From Cyclaneusma minus (Eukaryota > Ascomycota > Leotiomycetes > Marthamycetales > Marthamycetaceae), in the NCBI GenBank assembly GCA_037179335.1, contig JAKZHN010000050.1, forward strand, positions 124,001 to 188,000: DNA of 64,000 nt. The letters run 5' to 3'. Every line of letters starts with the position of its first letter. Within the stretch, counting starts at the first letter, position 1. Made by a program: the position numbers and the translations under genes. The notes beneath the pieces were generated by a model, which saw only the letters and a list, made by a program, of their open reading frames with translations, was not told where the DNA came from and made no database searches. Below are positions 10,730 to 21,161 of the stretch, piece after piece.

Positions 10730-11890
10730 TGAAACATTTCGCATGGGTCGAAGCAGAGACCATTTTCTAGCGGACTATGAGGAGTCACAGGCTCGCCAGG
10801 ACACGGCAAAGTCGGGCTTTCGGGTCAAATGCGCGAATTGTGTACCGTCGTAAATAACGAGCTAAATCCCCATCGATTGGGTCGTACTGGGCGGCAATGA
10901 TATTGTACAGAGTACGCGCTTTCTGGCGTTCTTTCGCTGCCTTTCAAAGGTTCCAAACAAGATAAAAACTTGCTGTGTTCGAAGGAAAACGCCGAAGCGA
11001 TGGATGCTCGATACTTCTGCAAGGATCTTGACCACGACTTTATATGGGAAGGACTCGATTTTGGCATCCTGCTCTCTCTCGTGCACACGGAGGTTGGATC
11101 CCTGGAAAATAAACCAGCAATCATTCAAAGGAAGAGGCTTGCTTCAACCTCTGACATATCGACGTCTTGTTTCCGAGCTTGGATGTGAAGGTGAGTCTAT
11201 TTGCGGTGTTCGTGGGAGGGACGTCATCGAGGCAGGAGTCAGGAACCCCAACCTTGGATTTTTGGCTTTGGGGATTAAAGCCATTGGGGCCCGTGGCGGC
11301 GTATCGAAGATGTCGTCGCGGATTGAGATGCCGCGGATTCAAAGTGGGAACACAATCGGTCATTGGGTTGTCGGGATTCCTTGAGCTAGAGCCTGCAATA
11401 TCGTCGTCAATATCACACTCCAGGTCATCGAATTTGGCAGATAAAGGTGGAAGCAGAAATTGCAAGGCTCAGGCAGATTGACGGTGGCGGGTACGTACCT
11501 TTGAATCCACGAAGCAGAGCCACCATTGGAGTCACCTTCCGTGATCTTATTAGTGGATACAGTGACATCAGGGTCGCTATTGAACCTAATTGGATCTTTG
11601 CATATTATCAGCGATCCGTATGCCATGGGGGTGAGGAACGTCTGCCTCGAGCTGGTTGCGACCCTCAAAATCAACAGATGCGCGCTGTCTTACCTTTTGC
11701 GTTATTCAAAAACATACAGCTCCAATGGAACCGACGTCTACAAACGTCGCAGCGCTGGAGGACCAAGTCTTTGTGCTTATTGCAGAGATTACAACGAGTC
11801 ATAGCATGTGGTATAGTGTTATGCCGTGGAGGTGATTGAAGTAGCTTCACAACCACGCCCACGCTTGAGTATGCGGGCGGCGTCCGCAAC
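10730..11890 (-). pseudogene. PHD-finger-containing gene relic
   Basis: The most upstream exon (11692-11889) encodes a Cys4-His-Cys-type pattern, RCNLC...RCDVCRRRFHWSC, typical of the first half of a PHD finger, and ends at a good donor (AAAAG|GTAAGA). The next plausible exon (about 11490-11640) begins TFLTPMAYGSLIICKDP and ends CAAAG|GTACGT. A further exon around 10860-11110 follows an acceptor TTCCAG at about 11105 and contains FPYKVVVKILAEVSSIHRF and, after a one-base frame change, YNIIAAQYDPIDGDLARYL. These pieces look like a real chromatin-type protein split by several introns, but frames cannot all be joined. PHD fingers usually read histone tails; here the second Cys pair is not visible. 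Confidence 0.5.
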
Positions 11891-12529
11891 CATCATTGGA
11901 AATGGCCACGCGTGTCACCTTTCAAGTGCAAGTGAGCATTTACGGCCGCAAAGTCAAGGAGAAGCAAATACTCTACGGACAGCAGAAGTGGTATCCAGGA
12001 GTGAAAAAGCTCGAGCGACAGCAAACAATCAGCTTCGGGCCTTCTATGCCTTATTTTTCCCCGTCTGAGTGAAACTCATTCTCAATTACTGGCTTTCTGG
12101 CATTATTCTGAAATTGAGTTCCTGGCAATTACGGCCTTGGACTTTCTTCACCTTTCTGGGTGAGATTCACGACCTTCTGCCATAACTCTGCTATCGCCAT
12201 GGAGCCCCAATCCTTTCACTGGTCAGCGGATTCCCCTCTCAATTACCATTAGAACGAACAGGCAGCAAAGGACGACTTCACTTTATAAAGCAGCATTCAC
12301 TGGGCAAATCAGCCACATCGTCCTCATCATCGTGTCGTCTACGATTTTCCCGAAAACTTCACTTCACAAAACATTGCTACAGCTACAGCCATTTGTATTT
12401 GATTATATTTTTGGTATATACACGACAGAGAAGAACACCAGCTCCTCGGGGAATGCATCATGATGCTGTCCCACGTTGCCATTTCCAGCGTCAACCCGAT
12501 GATGCCCACGGCAGAGCCGTAAGGCGCTG

Positions 12530-12655
12530 GTGCCCTGCGTTCTCGGCGAGACAACTTGACACCGAACAACAGTTGCCTGAATCCATATCCGCTTCTTGGC
12601 CATGTGCGCTGGCGCACTTCTGGCAGACGACATGGCCACAGGGCACGAATATTGT
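12530..12655 (-). pseudogene. RING-like fragment, copy B
   Basis: The minus strand encodes CGHVVCQKCASAHGQE followed by a Cys-rich SVSSCLAENAGHQRL. This is the same module as at 23150-23270 and about 85% identical in DNA. The C-x-H-x2-C-x2-C arrangement fits the middle of a C3HC4 RING finger. In this copy the second Cys-x2-Cys pair is altered, so zinc binding is doubtful. It sits among other minus-strand fragments and has no joined gene model. Confidence 0.5.
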
Positions 12656-12792
12656 GAGCTAATCTCTTAACTTTCAGTATTTGTGGCAGCCCTCGCATAC
12701 CATTGTTGGACCAGGGAGCTCGGGCTGAGTTTCACGCAAGCTTTATAACTTGTGATCGTTGCCCTATCTTCACAATTCAGAGCACCGATAGT

Positions 12793-13270
12793 TTAAGGGT
12801 AGAATCGGCGCTTCCCATCAGCCAAGCTGTAGATTGCGCCGGAGCCGTCATGCCAAAGTTGAGCCTTGCTACAGCCACAAGAGCCCTCGGCATACTCGAA
12901 TAGCAGGCTACCAAGCGAGTTGGTGGTTCGAGTTGGCTCTTCCAGACAGATAGCTGGTGACAGGGACCAACGGGGTACCGTAGTAAAAGCTCCCTTTCTT
13001 GGGCGACGAGCTTCAATCGTAAAGTCGGATTCAATGGTCTCGCTAATGTCGCTATCCACCTCGTCGTCCTCGTCATTCTCGTCATTCTCGTCATCTGGCT
13101 GTCTCTTTTTTGGCTTTACAATCCTTCCAATGGCACCAGGTAGTGCCGGTGTGCCAAATCTGGACTTGCTCTTGCGTACGTCCTTAAGCTCGATTCTAAG
13201 GCGCTGCAAAGGTCGCTTTGCTGCTTTAGGCGACGCCGTGGGCTTGCGCTTGCGAGGCTGTTGAAAGGTC
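12793..13270 (-). pseudogene. Hypothetical coding segment with basic and acidic tracts
   Basis: A minus-strand frame runs from a basic segment (QPRKRKP, near 13255) through RLRIELKDVRKSKSRFGTPAL into an acidic run of D, E and N encoded by a GTC(C/A)TCGTCATTCT-type minisatellite at about 13060-13100. It then reads ARRPRKGAFTTVPRWSLSPA and GSLLFEYAEGSCGCSKAQLW before a stop. The character is that of a nuclear protein linker followed by a small globular part. A 45-bp piece of this segment (about 12996-13040) recurs at 13780-13825. Family unknown. Confidence 0.4.
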
Positions 13271-14147
13271 GGTTACGCGGGCTGTCGAAGAGGAGATCAG
13301 AAAGCTGTACAGCCTGCATGACTGCCGCTGAGGCTAACCACCAATCGGCCATGACGCTGAACTCTGCAACGGTGCTGTCGGGTGCTCGACCAGTGCGCTC
13401 GGGTTGGGTCTCACTCTGTTGGTGCTGGTAGTCGTTGTGCAAGCGAGCCACACGAGATATGAATCGGTAGGCGCGGTGAACGAATACCATAGGCTTGGTG
13501 TCTTGGGCTCATGAATTGGGCTCACGAACATTGGGCTCATGAACATTGGGCTCATGGCCATTGTTGACAGGGGGTTTCGCGTAACGACGGGGTACCGTAG
13601 TAGGAGGTCCGTCGCCAGTCAAGATCGATCATCGATGGTTTTCACGGCTTCGAAACACAGTTCCGCTCACTCCCACCAAGTACGGTCGATAATATTTTTT
13701 GCCGTCAAAATGGGAACTACTCGCAAAAGGTACCCAAAAAGCCAATGCGGCGCGTCTCTGGCAATGACATCTGGAACTCTCTTGGGCGACGAGGTTCAAT
13801 CGTAAACTTGACGTCAATGGTGATGCGGCGGATTTGTCGAGGCGTCAGTTAGTTTTGTCCTCCGTGTACACGCTTCAAAATTCCATGTAGCGCGTAACGC
13901 GTTTGTGATCGGGCTGGAAGAAAGCACAATCTCAGGAATAGAGATACAATTGCGGGTTGTCAGGGAAGAAGAGAAGCTGCTCATAAGCCTCGGTGTCGAC
14001 ACAGCCCTCGAGTGGCCTGCAAAACTCGGACCGAGAAGGACACTCTGTCGGTCGCAGCGTTGTTTTGTGGCAGGTGATGCGTGGCGAGTCTCTGCTGGCA
14101 CTGCCCTGAATTTCCGCCATGCCTCTTTGCCGCCAGCCTTCCAGGAC

Positions 14148-14590
14148 CTACAGTCGAACTCGAACGTTGCCGTACTTGGGAAGAACCAGCTTTTCCCTTG
14201 AACCGTTACCATTTTGCCGCTCTTGTCGTATTCGTTGTACATCTCGCGAGTCTTGAAGTGCTGTCCGCCTTCCGAAGAAGCAGGCTGAGTAGAGCCAGGT
14301 CAGGAAGATGGCGAAGCTCTCTGCGGTGACAGACTCCAGTTTCATGCGCACCGGCGCTGCTATCAAGATAAACAGTCTGTTGCGGGTTTGTGCGCTGCCG
14401 TGGCTCCAGACATCAATGAGTATCACGTTGACTTGGTATCCCATTCCCACAAAAGTGCAATTCATCTGTGATAGGATATCCTCGTCTCGCTTCTCTTTGT
14501 TGGACACAGGCAAGACATTCTCCAGAATAGCGTACTTGGGTCGGAAGAAGTCAACGTAGGCCACTGCCTGGTTCCAGCAAGGATTCAATG
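14148..14590 (-). pseudogene. C5-DNA-methyltransferase catalytic-core fragment (DIM-2/DNMT5-like)
   Basis: The minus strand encodes YVDFFRPKYAILENVLP. This matches the block containing the conserved ENV tripeptide (motif IV) of cytosine-5 methyltransferases in its fungal DIM-2/DNMT5-like form (DFYRPKYxxLENV). About 45 residues later it reads WSHGSAQTRNRLFILIAAP, matching the G-x-x-Q-x-R-x-R block (motif VIII). The catalytic PCQ block (motif IV proper in some numbering) and the AdoMet FxGxG block are not visible. After IAAP the frame becomes non-homologous, while a neighbouring frame resumes coding-like sequence (FKTREMYNEYDKSGKMVTVQ). It is a partial, probably inactive copy. Amplified, decayed methyltransferase copies are known from Mycosphaerella-type genomes. 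Confidence 0.6.
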
Positions 14591-14690
14591 CGGCTTTGAA
14601 TATTTCAGTGCGCGCCTCGAGAAGCGTTTTGGGAACCGTGAAGGTTTCTCCTTCGATGCTGATGTCGATGTTTGACTTGAATGATTCCCT
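14590..14690 (-). pseudogene. BTB-like stretch fused upstream of the methyltransferase fragment
   Basis: Directly upstream of, and in frame with, the methyltransferase block the minus strand reads GETFTVPKTLLEARTEIFKA. This resembles the core of BTB/POZ domains (x-F-x-V-H-K-x-x-L-x-x-R-S-x-x-F). No known methyltransferase has this sequence at that position. Either the similarity is chance or two gene pieces were fused within an open frame. The upstream boundary is near a TAG acceptor at about 14690. Confidence 0.4.
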
Positions 14691-14744
14691 ATCGCAAATT
14701 TGGTCAGTCTCTCATCAATACAGATCGCTGAATGGGGAACTTAC

Positions 14745-15238
14745 TTCGTGATGAATTGGAAAATTCGCGCTCCAGGTCATGAAAAAGTCACCACCACCAG
14801 AGCACAGGGCCATTGCAGCATTCTCCACCAGCCCCCCAACCGGAACATTGCCAAGCTTGTCGGTGATGTTGCGGTCGATGTAGTCGAAATTGATTGGTAA
14901 TACGCCCGACTGGATGAGCTTGCAAAGAGAATCAAAAAAAGATGAAATCGTTCGGTTTCGCAGAGGCCAGTCGGTGGTTTCTTTTCGGGGGCTTTTCTGC
15001 TGCTTCTTGGTGGACTCGTCGGGGGCCGGGGCCGGGGATGGTGTCGTCGCTGACAAATCCAGCCTTAGGAACGCATTCCATTCTTCCTTGGTTGCAGGGG
15101 TCGGGGGATCTTGTCCGAACGGTCCTTCATGGTATTTGAGTTCCCGCATGAAGACATACGGACCAGGCGGCGGGGAGGCATTGCCGTAGACGTATTTGGC
15201 GGTTTTGGGCGTCAGTGTGGTGACGCTTGATCACCACG
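14745..15238 (-). pseudogene. Hypothetical exon with SPAPAPDE linker
   Basis: A long minus-strand frame runs from an acceptor-like GATCAAG at about 15229 through NASPPPGPYVFMRELKYHEG, a Pro/Ala/Ser linker, and NITDKLGNVPVGGLVENAA, to HHE|GTAAGT (donor at about 14744). Amino-acid use and the clean donor support a genuine exon. The next acceptor (TAG at about 14690) does not preserve the frame of the BTB-like/methyltransferase exon. A related GNVP segment is encoded at about 15730-15760. Family unknown. Confidence 0.45.
15214..15238 (-). repeat. Acceptor-proximal hairpin repeat, copy 1
   Basis: A 25-nt sequence is identical at 15214-15238 and 15619-15643. It contains GTGGTGA and TCACCAC, able to form a short hairpin. 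On the minus strand both copies end in GATCAAG followed by CGTCACCACAC, as expected for a 3' splice site, and copy 2 is preceded by a GCTGAC branch-like motif. The exon after copy 2 reads RFSNDDCNINHRVNFPGNIF and ends TACGAG|GTATGT. Confidence 0.5.
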
Positions 15239-15618
15239 GTGATCGCCAGCTTCGCCATGGGCCGAGTAAATCTACCTCGACATGCCACTGAGGACATATC
15301 GTGACGAAGTTGTACATAGGTGCCTCACGTCGATATGTGAGATCGTGTTTATTGCGCTGCCAGCGTCGAGCCGACGACGATTTCAGCGGCCGCCGCCAGG
15401 TCCAAGCCGTAAGAAGTCACCACCACCGCCGAATAAGGCGGTGGCGGGCTTCTCCATCGTCAGCTGTTACGGACAACCTCGGGTATGAGGTTCTGCGATC
15501 GCAGTCAGATTCGTAAGTCGGCATCGGGAGTTTTCTAACATACCTCGTAGTGAAGACGGAAAATATTGCCAGGGAAGTTGACTCGATGGTTGATGTTGCA
15601 GTCGTCGTTGGAGAATCG

Positions 15619-15643
15619 AGTGTGGTGACGCTTGATCACCACG
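15619..15643 (-). repeat. Acceptor-proximal hairpin repeat, copy 2
   Basis: This is the second identical 25-nt copy, with GCTGAC immediately upstream on the minus strand. The sequences on either side differ from copy 1, so the repeat is short and dispersed and is not part of a long segmental duplication. Confidence 0.5.
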
Positions 15644-15982
15644 ATGGTGGTCAGCTTTAGCGATGCACAAATTGCGAAAGCTGGTGACCATTCGGCGCAT
15701 CCACTCGTAGCTCATTCCATCCAAATGGATAGCGCTGTTGGGGACATTTCCGGCCATGATTGGCACTCGATCCTACGGTTCCTGAGCTCTTCCCGGTGCT
15801 GCAGTAGCATGAAGGCGACACCCTTTCCATCGGGTCTGGTACTTGAGGTGGATGGCGTGACATTGCTTCTTCATCTTTGCTTGATTCTTTTTGTAGTTTT
15901 TTTTAGTTTTGTATTTTTTTCTTTTTCTCTTTATTTTTTGCATGTGACGAGCCAGACCATATTCCTGGCCTCCTTCTCCACC

Positions 15983-16050
15983 ATCAGACATGATCTGGTT
16001 GATCTCAGGTCCCAATCCGAGTTCAATAACTCGTCAGCCACCTCACCACA
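15983..16050 (-). repeat. EINQI repeat, copy 1
   Basis: On the minus strand this repeat reads GGCTGACGAGTTATTGAAC, then about 15 bases ending GAG, then ATCAACCAGATCATGTCTG. GCTGAC fits a fungal branch site and the GAG or the following CCAG could be the 3' splice site. Translated, the exon side begins EINQIMSDGGEGG and runs into a very lysine-rich tail. Related copies lie at about 16285-16330, 18700-18760, 19150-19215 and 21145-21210, with a partial one at 17035-17055, all in the same orientation. Confidence 0.65.
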
Positions 16051-16284
16051 CCGACTGGTCGGAACTTTGAGACCCGCGAGAAAATTCTTCGGGAGAACCA
16101 TGGTGTTGTCGGGTACGGATAGGGTTCCGGGGAAAGTTGAATGCGCACGCGCATGATTTGAAGGCGCATATGCATGGTGATAACCTCGGAGAAATGGCGT
16201 TCGAGTGCGAACAGTCTATACTCGATTTCCGGGGGCCAGGGCCCACAACCATGAGTTGCTTGAACTTGGGCGGCGGAGCAAGCC

Positions 16285-16330
16285 GCCACCAGACAAGATC
16301 TGGTTGATCTCAGGTTCCAGTCGAAGCGCA
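16285..16330 (-). repeat. EINQI repeat, copy 2 (partial)
   Basis: On the minus strand this copy keeps GAGATCAACCAGATCTTGTCTGG-type sequence (given here only as pattern) and the exon frame EINQILSGGGL. The GCTGAC part seen in the other copies is replaced by unrelated sequence. The frame upstream (16340-16514) reads DGNFTLTLELRSHTNITM and looks coding. Confidence 0.5.
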
Positions 16331-16786
16331 GGCTTTGCCACAGGCTCCAAAGTGAGTTGCCCTCGAATTCGACTGGACTATCTAGGGTCAGATCAAAGTT
16401 GGCATCAAACACAATCATGGTTATGTTTGTGTGACTTCTCAGCTCCAGTGTAAGGGTGAAGTTCCCATCATCGGTTCTGGGACCCATTGCTAAAGCCGCT
16501 CTATGAACGGCCACACCGGCAGGAACGACGCCCCGGAAAAACCCAAGAACCTCCTAGTTCTGTTGCTTCTTTGTGTTCTTCCGTTTCTTCCGAGCCTCCT
16601 TCTTCTGGCTCTTGCTGAGGGCCGGGCTAGCGGTAAACGGGCCTGCTTCGGTAGTCTCAGGTTGAAAACGGGCTGTGGAAGGCAAGCAGTGCCTTGTGGC
16701 ACGTAACTTGGTGCTTCTTGGGTCCGGCCAGGAGCTTGGCAATCGAATGGAAGCTAGCAAGCCTTCAACGATGAGCTGTGGATTGA

Positions 16787-17041
16787 CTACCTCGGATGGA
16801 CTGAGCACTTACAATATTGGAACCTCGGCGGCCTGTGAGTTTTGACGAATCTGGGGCGCTCAAGACTTCCTTCATCGTTGGGAGATGCCACTGCTCTGAG
16901 TACAGTCCAAGTCAGGTGATAGCGCTCAAGCGTGCTATATGACAGCTTTCCCATGTCGAGCTTGGGTTCGGTGAAGCGCAGAAGCTTGGGAGATTTTTGA
17001 ACGCATGCTGGAGTGAGCCAATGGACTTCTCCACCCACCAC
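16787..17041 (-). pseudogene. Hypothetical exon ending at a GTAAGT donor
   Basis: A minus-strand frame starting within the partial EINQI-type repeat at 17035-17055 contains SPKLLRFTEPKLDMGKLSY, then LERYHLTWTVLRAVASPNDE. It ends near 16811 at CCAATATT|GTAAGT. Amino-acid composition is protein-like and the donor is near-consensus. It is likely one exon of the mosaic. Family unknown. Confidence 0.4.
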
Positions 17042-17459
17042 CAGACATGGTCTGGTACGGCCGACCTTCTTGACGCGCGAGTCGACAATGCTTTCGACGA
17101 CCTACTCGGTGACTTCCTTGCCAGTTTCGTCGGCGACCTTCTCGGGGGCGATGTCGAGGGTGGGGGAGTGCTCGGATTCCTCTTATGGTGGTGTGTGTTA
17201 GCGAGAAACTTGTGCTGCTATAGTGTAGAGAGAGCAAATTAGGAGATTGGCGCGTACCCCTTGGTCCTCAGGTTCACCATTCTCCGGGGCCTTCTTCGTC
17301 TAGCGCCTGATCTTGGCCTCATGAGCCTTGGCATCAGCAGACCGGTTCTTTTGTCTTGGATTCTCAACAACCCATTGACCTCAACTGTAGTCTTCATGCC
17401 TTCGGGAGCTTAGGAACCCTGTAGGAACCCATTCAGGCGGCGCTCTAAGTGCTAGTAGC

Positions 17460-17985
17460 CAAGGCAGCCACAAGTACCTGGACCCAGGTGCTTCTCTTGC
17501 TGGCGCTTCGCTTTCATTGACTCCTGCGCGTTGAGCTCAGTGGTGTCGGTCACCATGTACTTGAGTTCCTTCCTGTCGCGCGTACAAACTGTGGCCCTGA
17601 CGATCTGCAAGATGTCTTGTCGAGCCTATGCGAACTGGGCAGGAGTAGCAGGAAAGTTGGAAAGCACGGAAAAATGGCTTTTGCATGCAAGCTCCGTGGC
17701 ACGCATCCCGATATTCCATATGGTTCAATGTTCGAGCTTCCCGTGCTAGGGTGAAGTTGTGCAGGACCAGATGGCACGCGTCAAGAAGTCGAACCATTCA
17801 GCACGGGAAGAGGCGCCACTCCTCTCGGGACCAAGACGGGCGAGCAGTATTTCGAGCTTGCAAAGAGAGGGTTCTTCTTGAAACTTGAGAGTTGAATACA
17901 ATCCCAGCCTCGAATCATCTCTGTCGGAAAAAAGAAACACCAAAACGCCATCGCTCATTACCACAGTCCACCGCCCCCTTCTCAC
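17460..17985 (-). pseudogene. Hypothetical coding segment, frame-broken
   Basis: Minus-strand frame 17746-17985 reads WTVVMSDGVLVFLFSDRDDS followed by LYSTLKFQEEPSLCKLEILL and AEWFDFLTRAIWSCTT. A second frame (about 17470-17620) reads DILQIVRATVCTRDRKELKY and then a Lys/Gln-rich helix. Both look like parts of one soluble alpha/beta protein but need an indel or intron to join. No family is recognised. Confidence 0.35.
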
Positions 17986-18476
17986 ACCAGTCTGTTGTCG
18001 ACGAGTGATCGGATTGCGTGCCTCACTTGTGTCTCGAACTTTTGATTCTTCAAGGGCCGGTTATCGAGCGACCTCAGGAATTGCTTCAGGCGATGAGATC
18101 GAAGGTCTTTGCGTCGGTGAAGAAGGCAGCAAGGTGTAATGATGCCAGAATCGACATTTCTTCAATTGTTTGGCTCCGGGTTAAAGAATGTGGGATGACC
18201 TAAATAGTCTTGCCAAATTGAAATCAGCGATTTCGAGGCGTAAGCGGCCACGAGGATCGCAAGGCAAGGAGGCTATTATCGTATCCGCCTTATGGAGTAC
18301 TGCAAAGAGAGTGGGCTCCTTGCTATGCTTGCTCGCAACGGTCGCATTTGCGCACCCCGGTATTCGAAAGGAAAGCCTCTCGAGCTGCGGGCCGTCTGGT
18401 TCCGGGTCGAAGACTGTTCTTTTTCCTCGATCATTCCATACGAAGGAACTAGGTATATCGTCCTCACCGCGGTGTC

Positions 18477-18745
18477 TCAGAGCTCGAATCCATCATCGCC
18501 CTCCACTCCAGCGATTAGGCCCGAGGATGGAAGTCCTCCGCACTTCACCTTCCCAACACCCTTCTTCCTCTTTCCGGCATTGCCTTGCTGCTTGCCAGAA
18601 GGGCCGCCGACGCTCTTCTTCTCTTCGGCTTTCTTATCTTTATTGGCAGATCCCATGGGACAAGTTTTGGTATGCAAGACCAGTGGACGTCTCCGCCCAC
18701 CACCAGACTTGATCTGGTTGATCTCCTGTCCCAGACGACGTGCAA
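18477..18745 (-). pseudogene. EINQI repeat copy 3 with Lys/Gly-rich exon
   Basis: The repeat (about 18700-18760) supplies GCTGAC, an acceptor GGGACAG and the exon start GAGATCAACCAGATC. Downstream on the minus strand a 66-residue frame reads MHTKTCPMGSANKDKKAEEK, continues through a Gly/Lys-rich segment and ends GDDGFEL before a stop. The frame directly in line with EINQI is different, so a one-base shift separates repeat and exon. Confidence 0.4.
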
Positions 18746-19149
18746 CAACTCGTCAGCCCGTCGACGGAACGATCAAGACGTAAACTCTGTCCCATAGCTC
18801 AGAGCATAAAAACAAGGCTTCGTCCACATAGAGTCGTAGCGAGTTTGTCCACGACGCATGGTCATCGGTGTCCCGCATTTGGATGTTGGTAATTTCGTTC
18901 ATCAAGATCTTGAGCTGTGCATTGGGATCGTTTGTGAGGGACGGTCACAAGCGGTGCGCGCTTTGCATTCTGTTCTCTTTAGGACCAAATTCTGGCATAC
19001 AATGGCATACCCGTATCGCCGTCAATCTGAACCCGTTCTTTTTGAGTTTCTTGACAACATCGGCGTGGCTAGGGCATGAATGCTGGGCAGTTGCATATCC
19101 GCGACTGTACTCGGGGCATGGTCGAGACTCGGACCAGTCGACTTCTCCG

Positions 19150-19215
19150 CGTAGAACCGGACTTGATCTGGTTGATCTCAGTTCCCAATCCCAGGTCCAG
19201 TGCAACAACTCGTCA
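19150..19215 (-). repeat. EINQI repeat, copy 4
   Basis: On the minus strand this copy has GGCTGACGAGTTGTTGCAC followed by a roughly 18-nt tract ending CTGAG and then ATCAACCAGATCAAGTCCGG. It is one of the best-preserved copies, differing from copy 3 mainly in the tract between branch site and acceptor. Confidence 0.6.
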
Positions 19216-19780
19216 GCCTATCGAGGGTCGCAGAAGGGCCTTGACCCTCGATAGGCTGCTTTGTGTTTACTCTGCACCGAGACTTGACCTCTGCCAAACG
19301 CAAACGCATAGCCGCAGTAGCCGTCTTTCGGTTTGTGAAGTAATCGCCGATAAAGATGCATCATGCGCTCTTTATGCATTTTAAGAACCGCCTCTATGTT
19401 TTGATGACTCCTGTCTAGCAGCAATGTAGAGATGGGCCACGGAAGCCGAAGCCCGATTCAAGGGGATGGGTTTCCCGTCGCATTTCGGGCTCCCATTTCC
19501 AAGACCAATGAATGCCGCCGCTATTTTCGGGTTCAGACAGCGATGCGAGGAGGTGAAAAGTGACAGAAGGAAGCACCGTGTACTAAACACGGCGGAAACG
19601 ACACCGCCATCGGACGGTTCATGAAGTCATGGGCATGCTCCGCTGCCATTGGAATTTGTACCTCTCCAATGTCAGGTGGGAACCGTGTAATTGACACAGC
19701 GGAAACGACACGACCGTAGGACGGTTCATGAAGTCCTGGGCATATACTAATGCCCCCGTCTCCTTAAGACACCCACCCAA

Positions 19781-20170
19781 TCACCATGTCATTCGTATGG
19801 CAGCCTTGAAAGCCCTAGACCATATGGCAATCAACATCATGCCTCTCATATCGTTTTCGCTCCTTGTTATTGACATAGCTCCTGGGACAACCGTGGTTGC
19901 CATTGGCACCGTGTACCGCTCCAGGGTGAGGTTGGTCGTTCTTTCGAATCGGCGACCCCTTAGGATATCAAGATTCGGTTGCTCAGGGGTGCACCAAAAC
20001 TCGGCGGAGTTTGCCTCGTTGTGCACATCTTTGCACAAACAGTCCTGCCATTGCAAGAAGACCACGTCTGACCAGCGTTGTAGAAAGGAGAAAAGCCGCT
20101 TGGCCTCAAGGATCATTGAGGATGGCGAGAGGTACACTTGGGCTACGATACTCCTTCTTGGACACCGACA
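19781..20170 (-). pseudogene. Hypothetical exon, WSDVVFLQW protein
   Basis: The minus strand encodes about 125 residues with strong protein character, including AKRLFSFLQRWSDVVFLQWQ, CLCKDVHNEANSAEFWC, then RFERTTNLTLERYTVPMATT and a hydrophobic end. It is preceded on the minus strand by the hairpin intron-end repeat at 20190-20290. It does not match a family I know. Cys and Trp content suggests a folded domain, not a linker. Confidence 0.45.
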
Positions 20171-20202
20171 CATCAACTCCGTCGAGCACCGGGGACTTGA
20201 CA

Positions 20203-20244
20203 CGGCGGAATGATCGACACCGGCCAAGCCCCACAAAGGGCAAA
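20203..20244 (-). repeat. GGGGACTTGAC hairpin repeat, copy 1
   Basis: This is an imperfect inverted repeat, GGGGACTTG...CAAGCCCC, around a loop containing GGAATGATCGACACC. A second copy follows at about 20247-20284 and a third, perfect copy is at 20699-20742. A shortened copy lies at about 21227-21258. On the minus strand each ends in (G)TCAAG, compatible with a 3' splice site, with TTGAC as a possible branch site on the opposite arm. Confidence 0.6.
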
Positions 20245-20276
20245 GGGACGTGACACGACGGAATGATCGACACCGG

Positions 20277-20513
20277 TCAAGTCCCCCGGAGGCAATTCCT
20301 GGCATAGGCAGTAAAGCGATGTGTCAACAAGGGCTTTGTGGGAACTCGATCTGACAGATGCCCCCGACAGTCGCAGAGTTCACTCACGGAGGAGCTCTTT
20401 GAAACACTCAGCGGGTGCTTGTGGGCGTACTTCACCACGTTCGCGAGATCAGTACAGCACTCCGGGGCCTCCCATAATCTTCGAAACTCCATGGGTTGTT
20501 TGAAGATCAGCAC
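20277..20513 (-). pseudogene. Hypothetical exon upstream of hairpin repeat copies
   Basis: The minus-strand frame reads KQPMEFRRLWEAPECCTDLA, then NVVKYAHKHPLSVSKSSSVS, before losing protein character near the hairpin repeats. It is short but has a convincing residue mix. It may be an exon whose downstream intron ends at the hairpin repeat. Confidence 0.35.
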
Positions 20514-20533
20514 ACAGTCTTATCGACTGAAAC

Positions 20534-20549
20534 TCCCCCCCCCCCCCCC
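20534..20549. repeat. Poly-C run (16 nt)
   Basis: An uninterrupted run of about 16 cytosines. Such runs are prone to sequencing-length error and could be genuine or artefactual. It lies just upstream (minus strand) of the exon fragment at 20572-20700. Confidence 0.8.
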
Positions 20550-20571
20550 AATATCGCATACACAATGTCTT

Positions 20572-20700
20572 TCACATCTCACTGCTGTCGCGGAAGATCA
20601 TGTAGAGCGATAGGTCGGACTTCGACTCCTGCAGCGACAAAAGGGCTGATTCCAGGTTCCAAATGGATGTCTCCCACTCATCAGCTTCACCGAGCACCGG
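20572..20700 (-). pseudogene. Hypothetical exon VLGEADEWETSIWNLESALL
   Basis: Immediately downstream (minus strand) of hairpin repeat copy 3 a frame opens as LGEADEWETSIWNLESALLS and continues to a stop 40 residues later. The start of protein character exactly after the repeat supports reading the repeat as an intron end. Family unknown. Confidence 0.4.
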
Positions 20701-20742
20701 GGGACTTGACACGACGGAATGATCGACACCGGTCAAGTCCCC
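20699..20742 (-). repeat. GGGGACTTGAC hairpin repeat, copy 3
   Basis: This is the best copy: GGGGACTTGAC at 20699-20709 and GTCAAGTCCCC at about 20731-20741 form a perfect 11-bp stem with a roughly 21-nt loop. In RNA from the minus strand, one arm carries a TTGAC branch-like motif and the other the CAAG acceptor, so the hairpin would bring the two splice signals together. Confidence 0.65.
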
Positions 20743-20810
20743 CAAAGATAATCCCTGGCACAAGCAAGGGCACCATGTGCATGGTTTGCGATTTCGATAC
20801 ATTGCCAGGT

Positions 20811-21161
20811 TCATGAAGTTGTGTTTCTCCTCGAATGCCGGATTGTTGGAATGACTGACATATCGTCCAGGTGCCCGTAAGCGGGTTGTTCGAAATTTGG
20901 CGTTGTTTCTCGGCCTTCACATGCATGAGCTTTGTCAGTCCACCTCGATAATCGATTCTGCTGTGGATACATGTAGAGCGAGTGTGGCCTCCCAGCCTTG
21001 AGCAGAGCGTAACTCCTTTTGCAACGTAAATATTCCTTTAGAGGGAGGTTTGCTCCCGTGGCAGCAACATGATTTGGGCACAATCCCCTATCGTCGAGAC
21101 AGTACTGATTCCACCCCGACCAATGTTGGGTGCGGTTTACCGGGTCTCCACCACCAGACAT
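20811..21161 (-). pseudogene. EINQI repeat copy 5 with downstream exon
   Basis: The repeat (about 21145-21210) gives EINQIMSGGGDPVNRTQHW in frame with a 116-residue open stretch. It contains a Cys- and Asn-containing segment (YCLDDRGLCPNHVAATGANL), LKEYLRCKRSYALLKAGRPH and a basic end. This is the longest open exon found downstream of an EINQI repeat. Family unknown. Confidence 0.45.
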
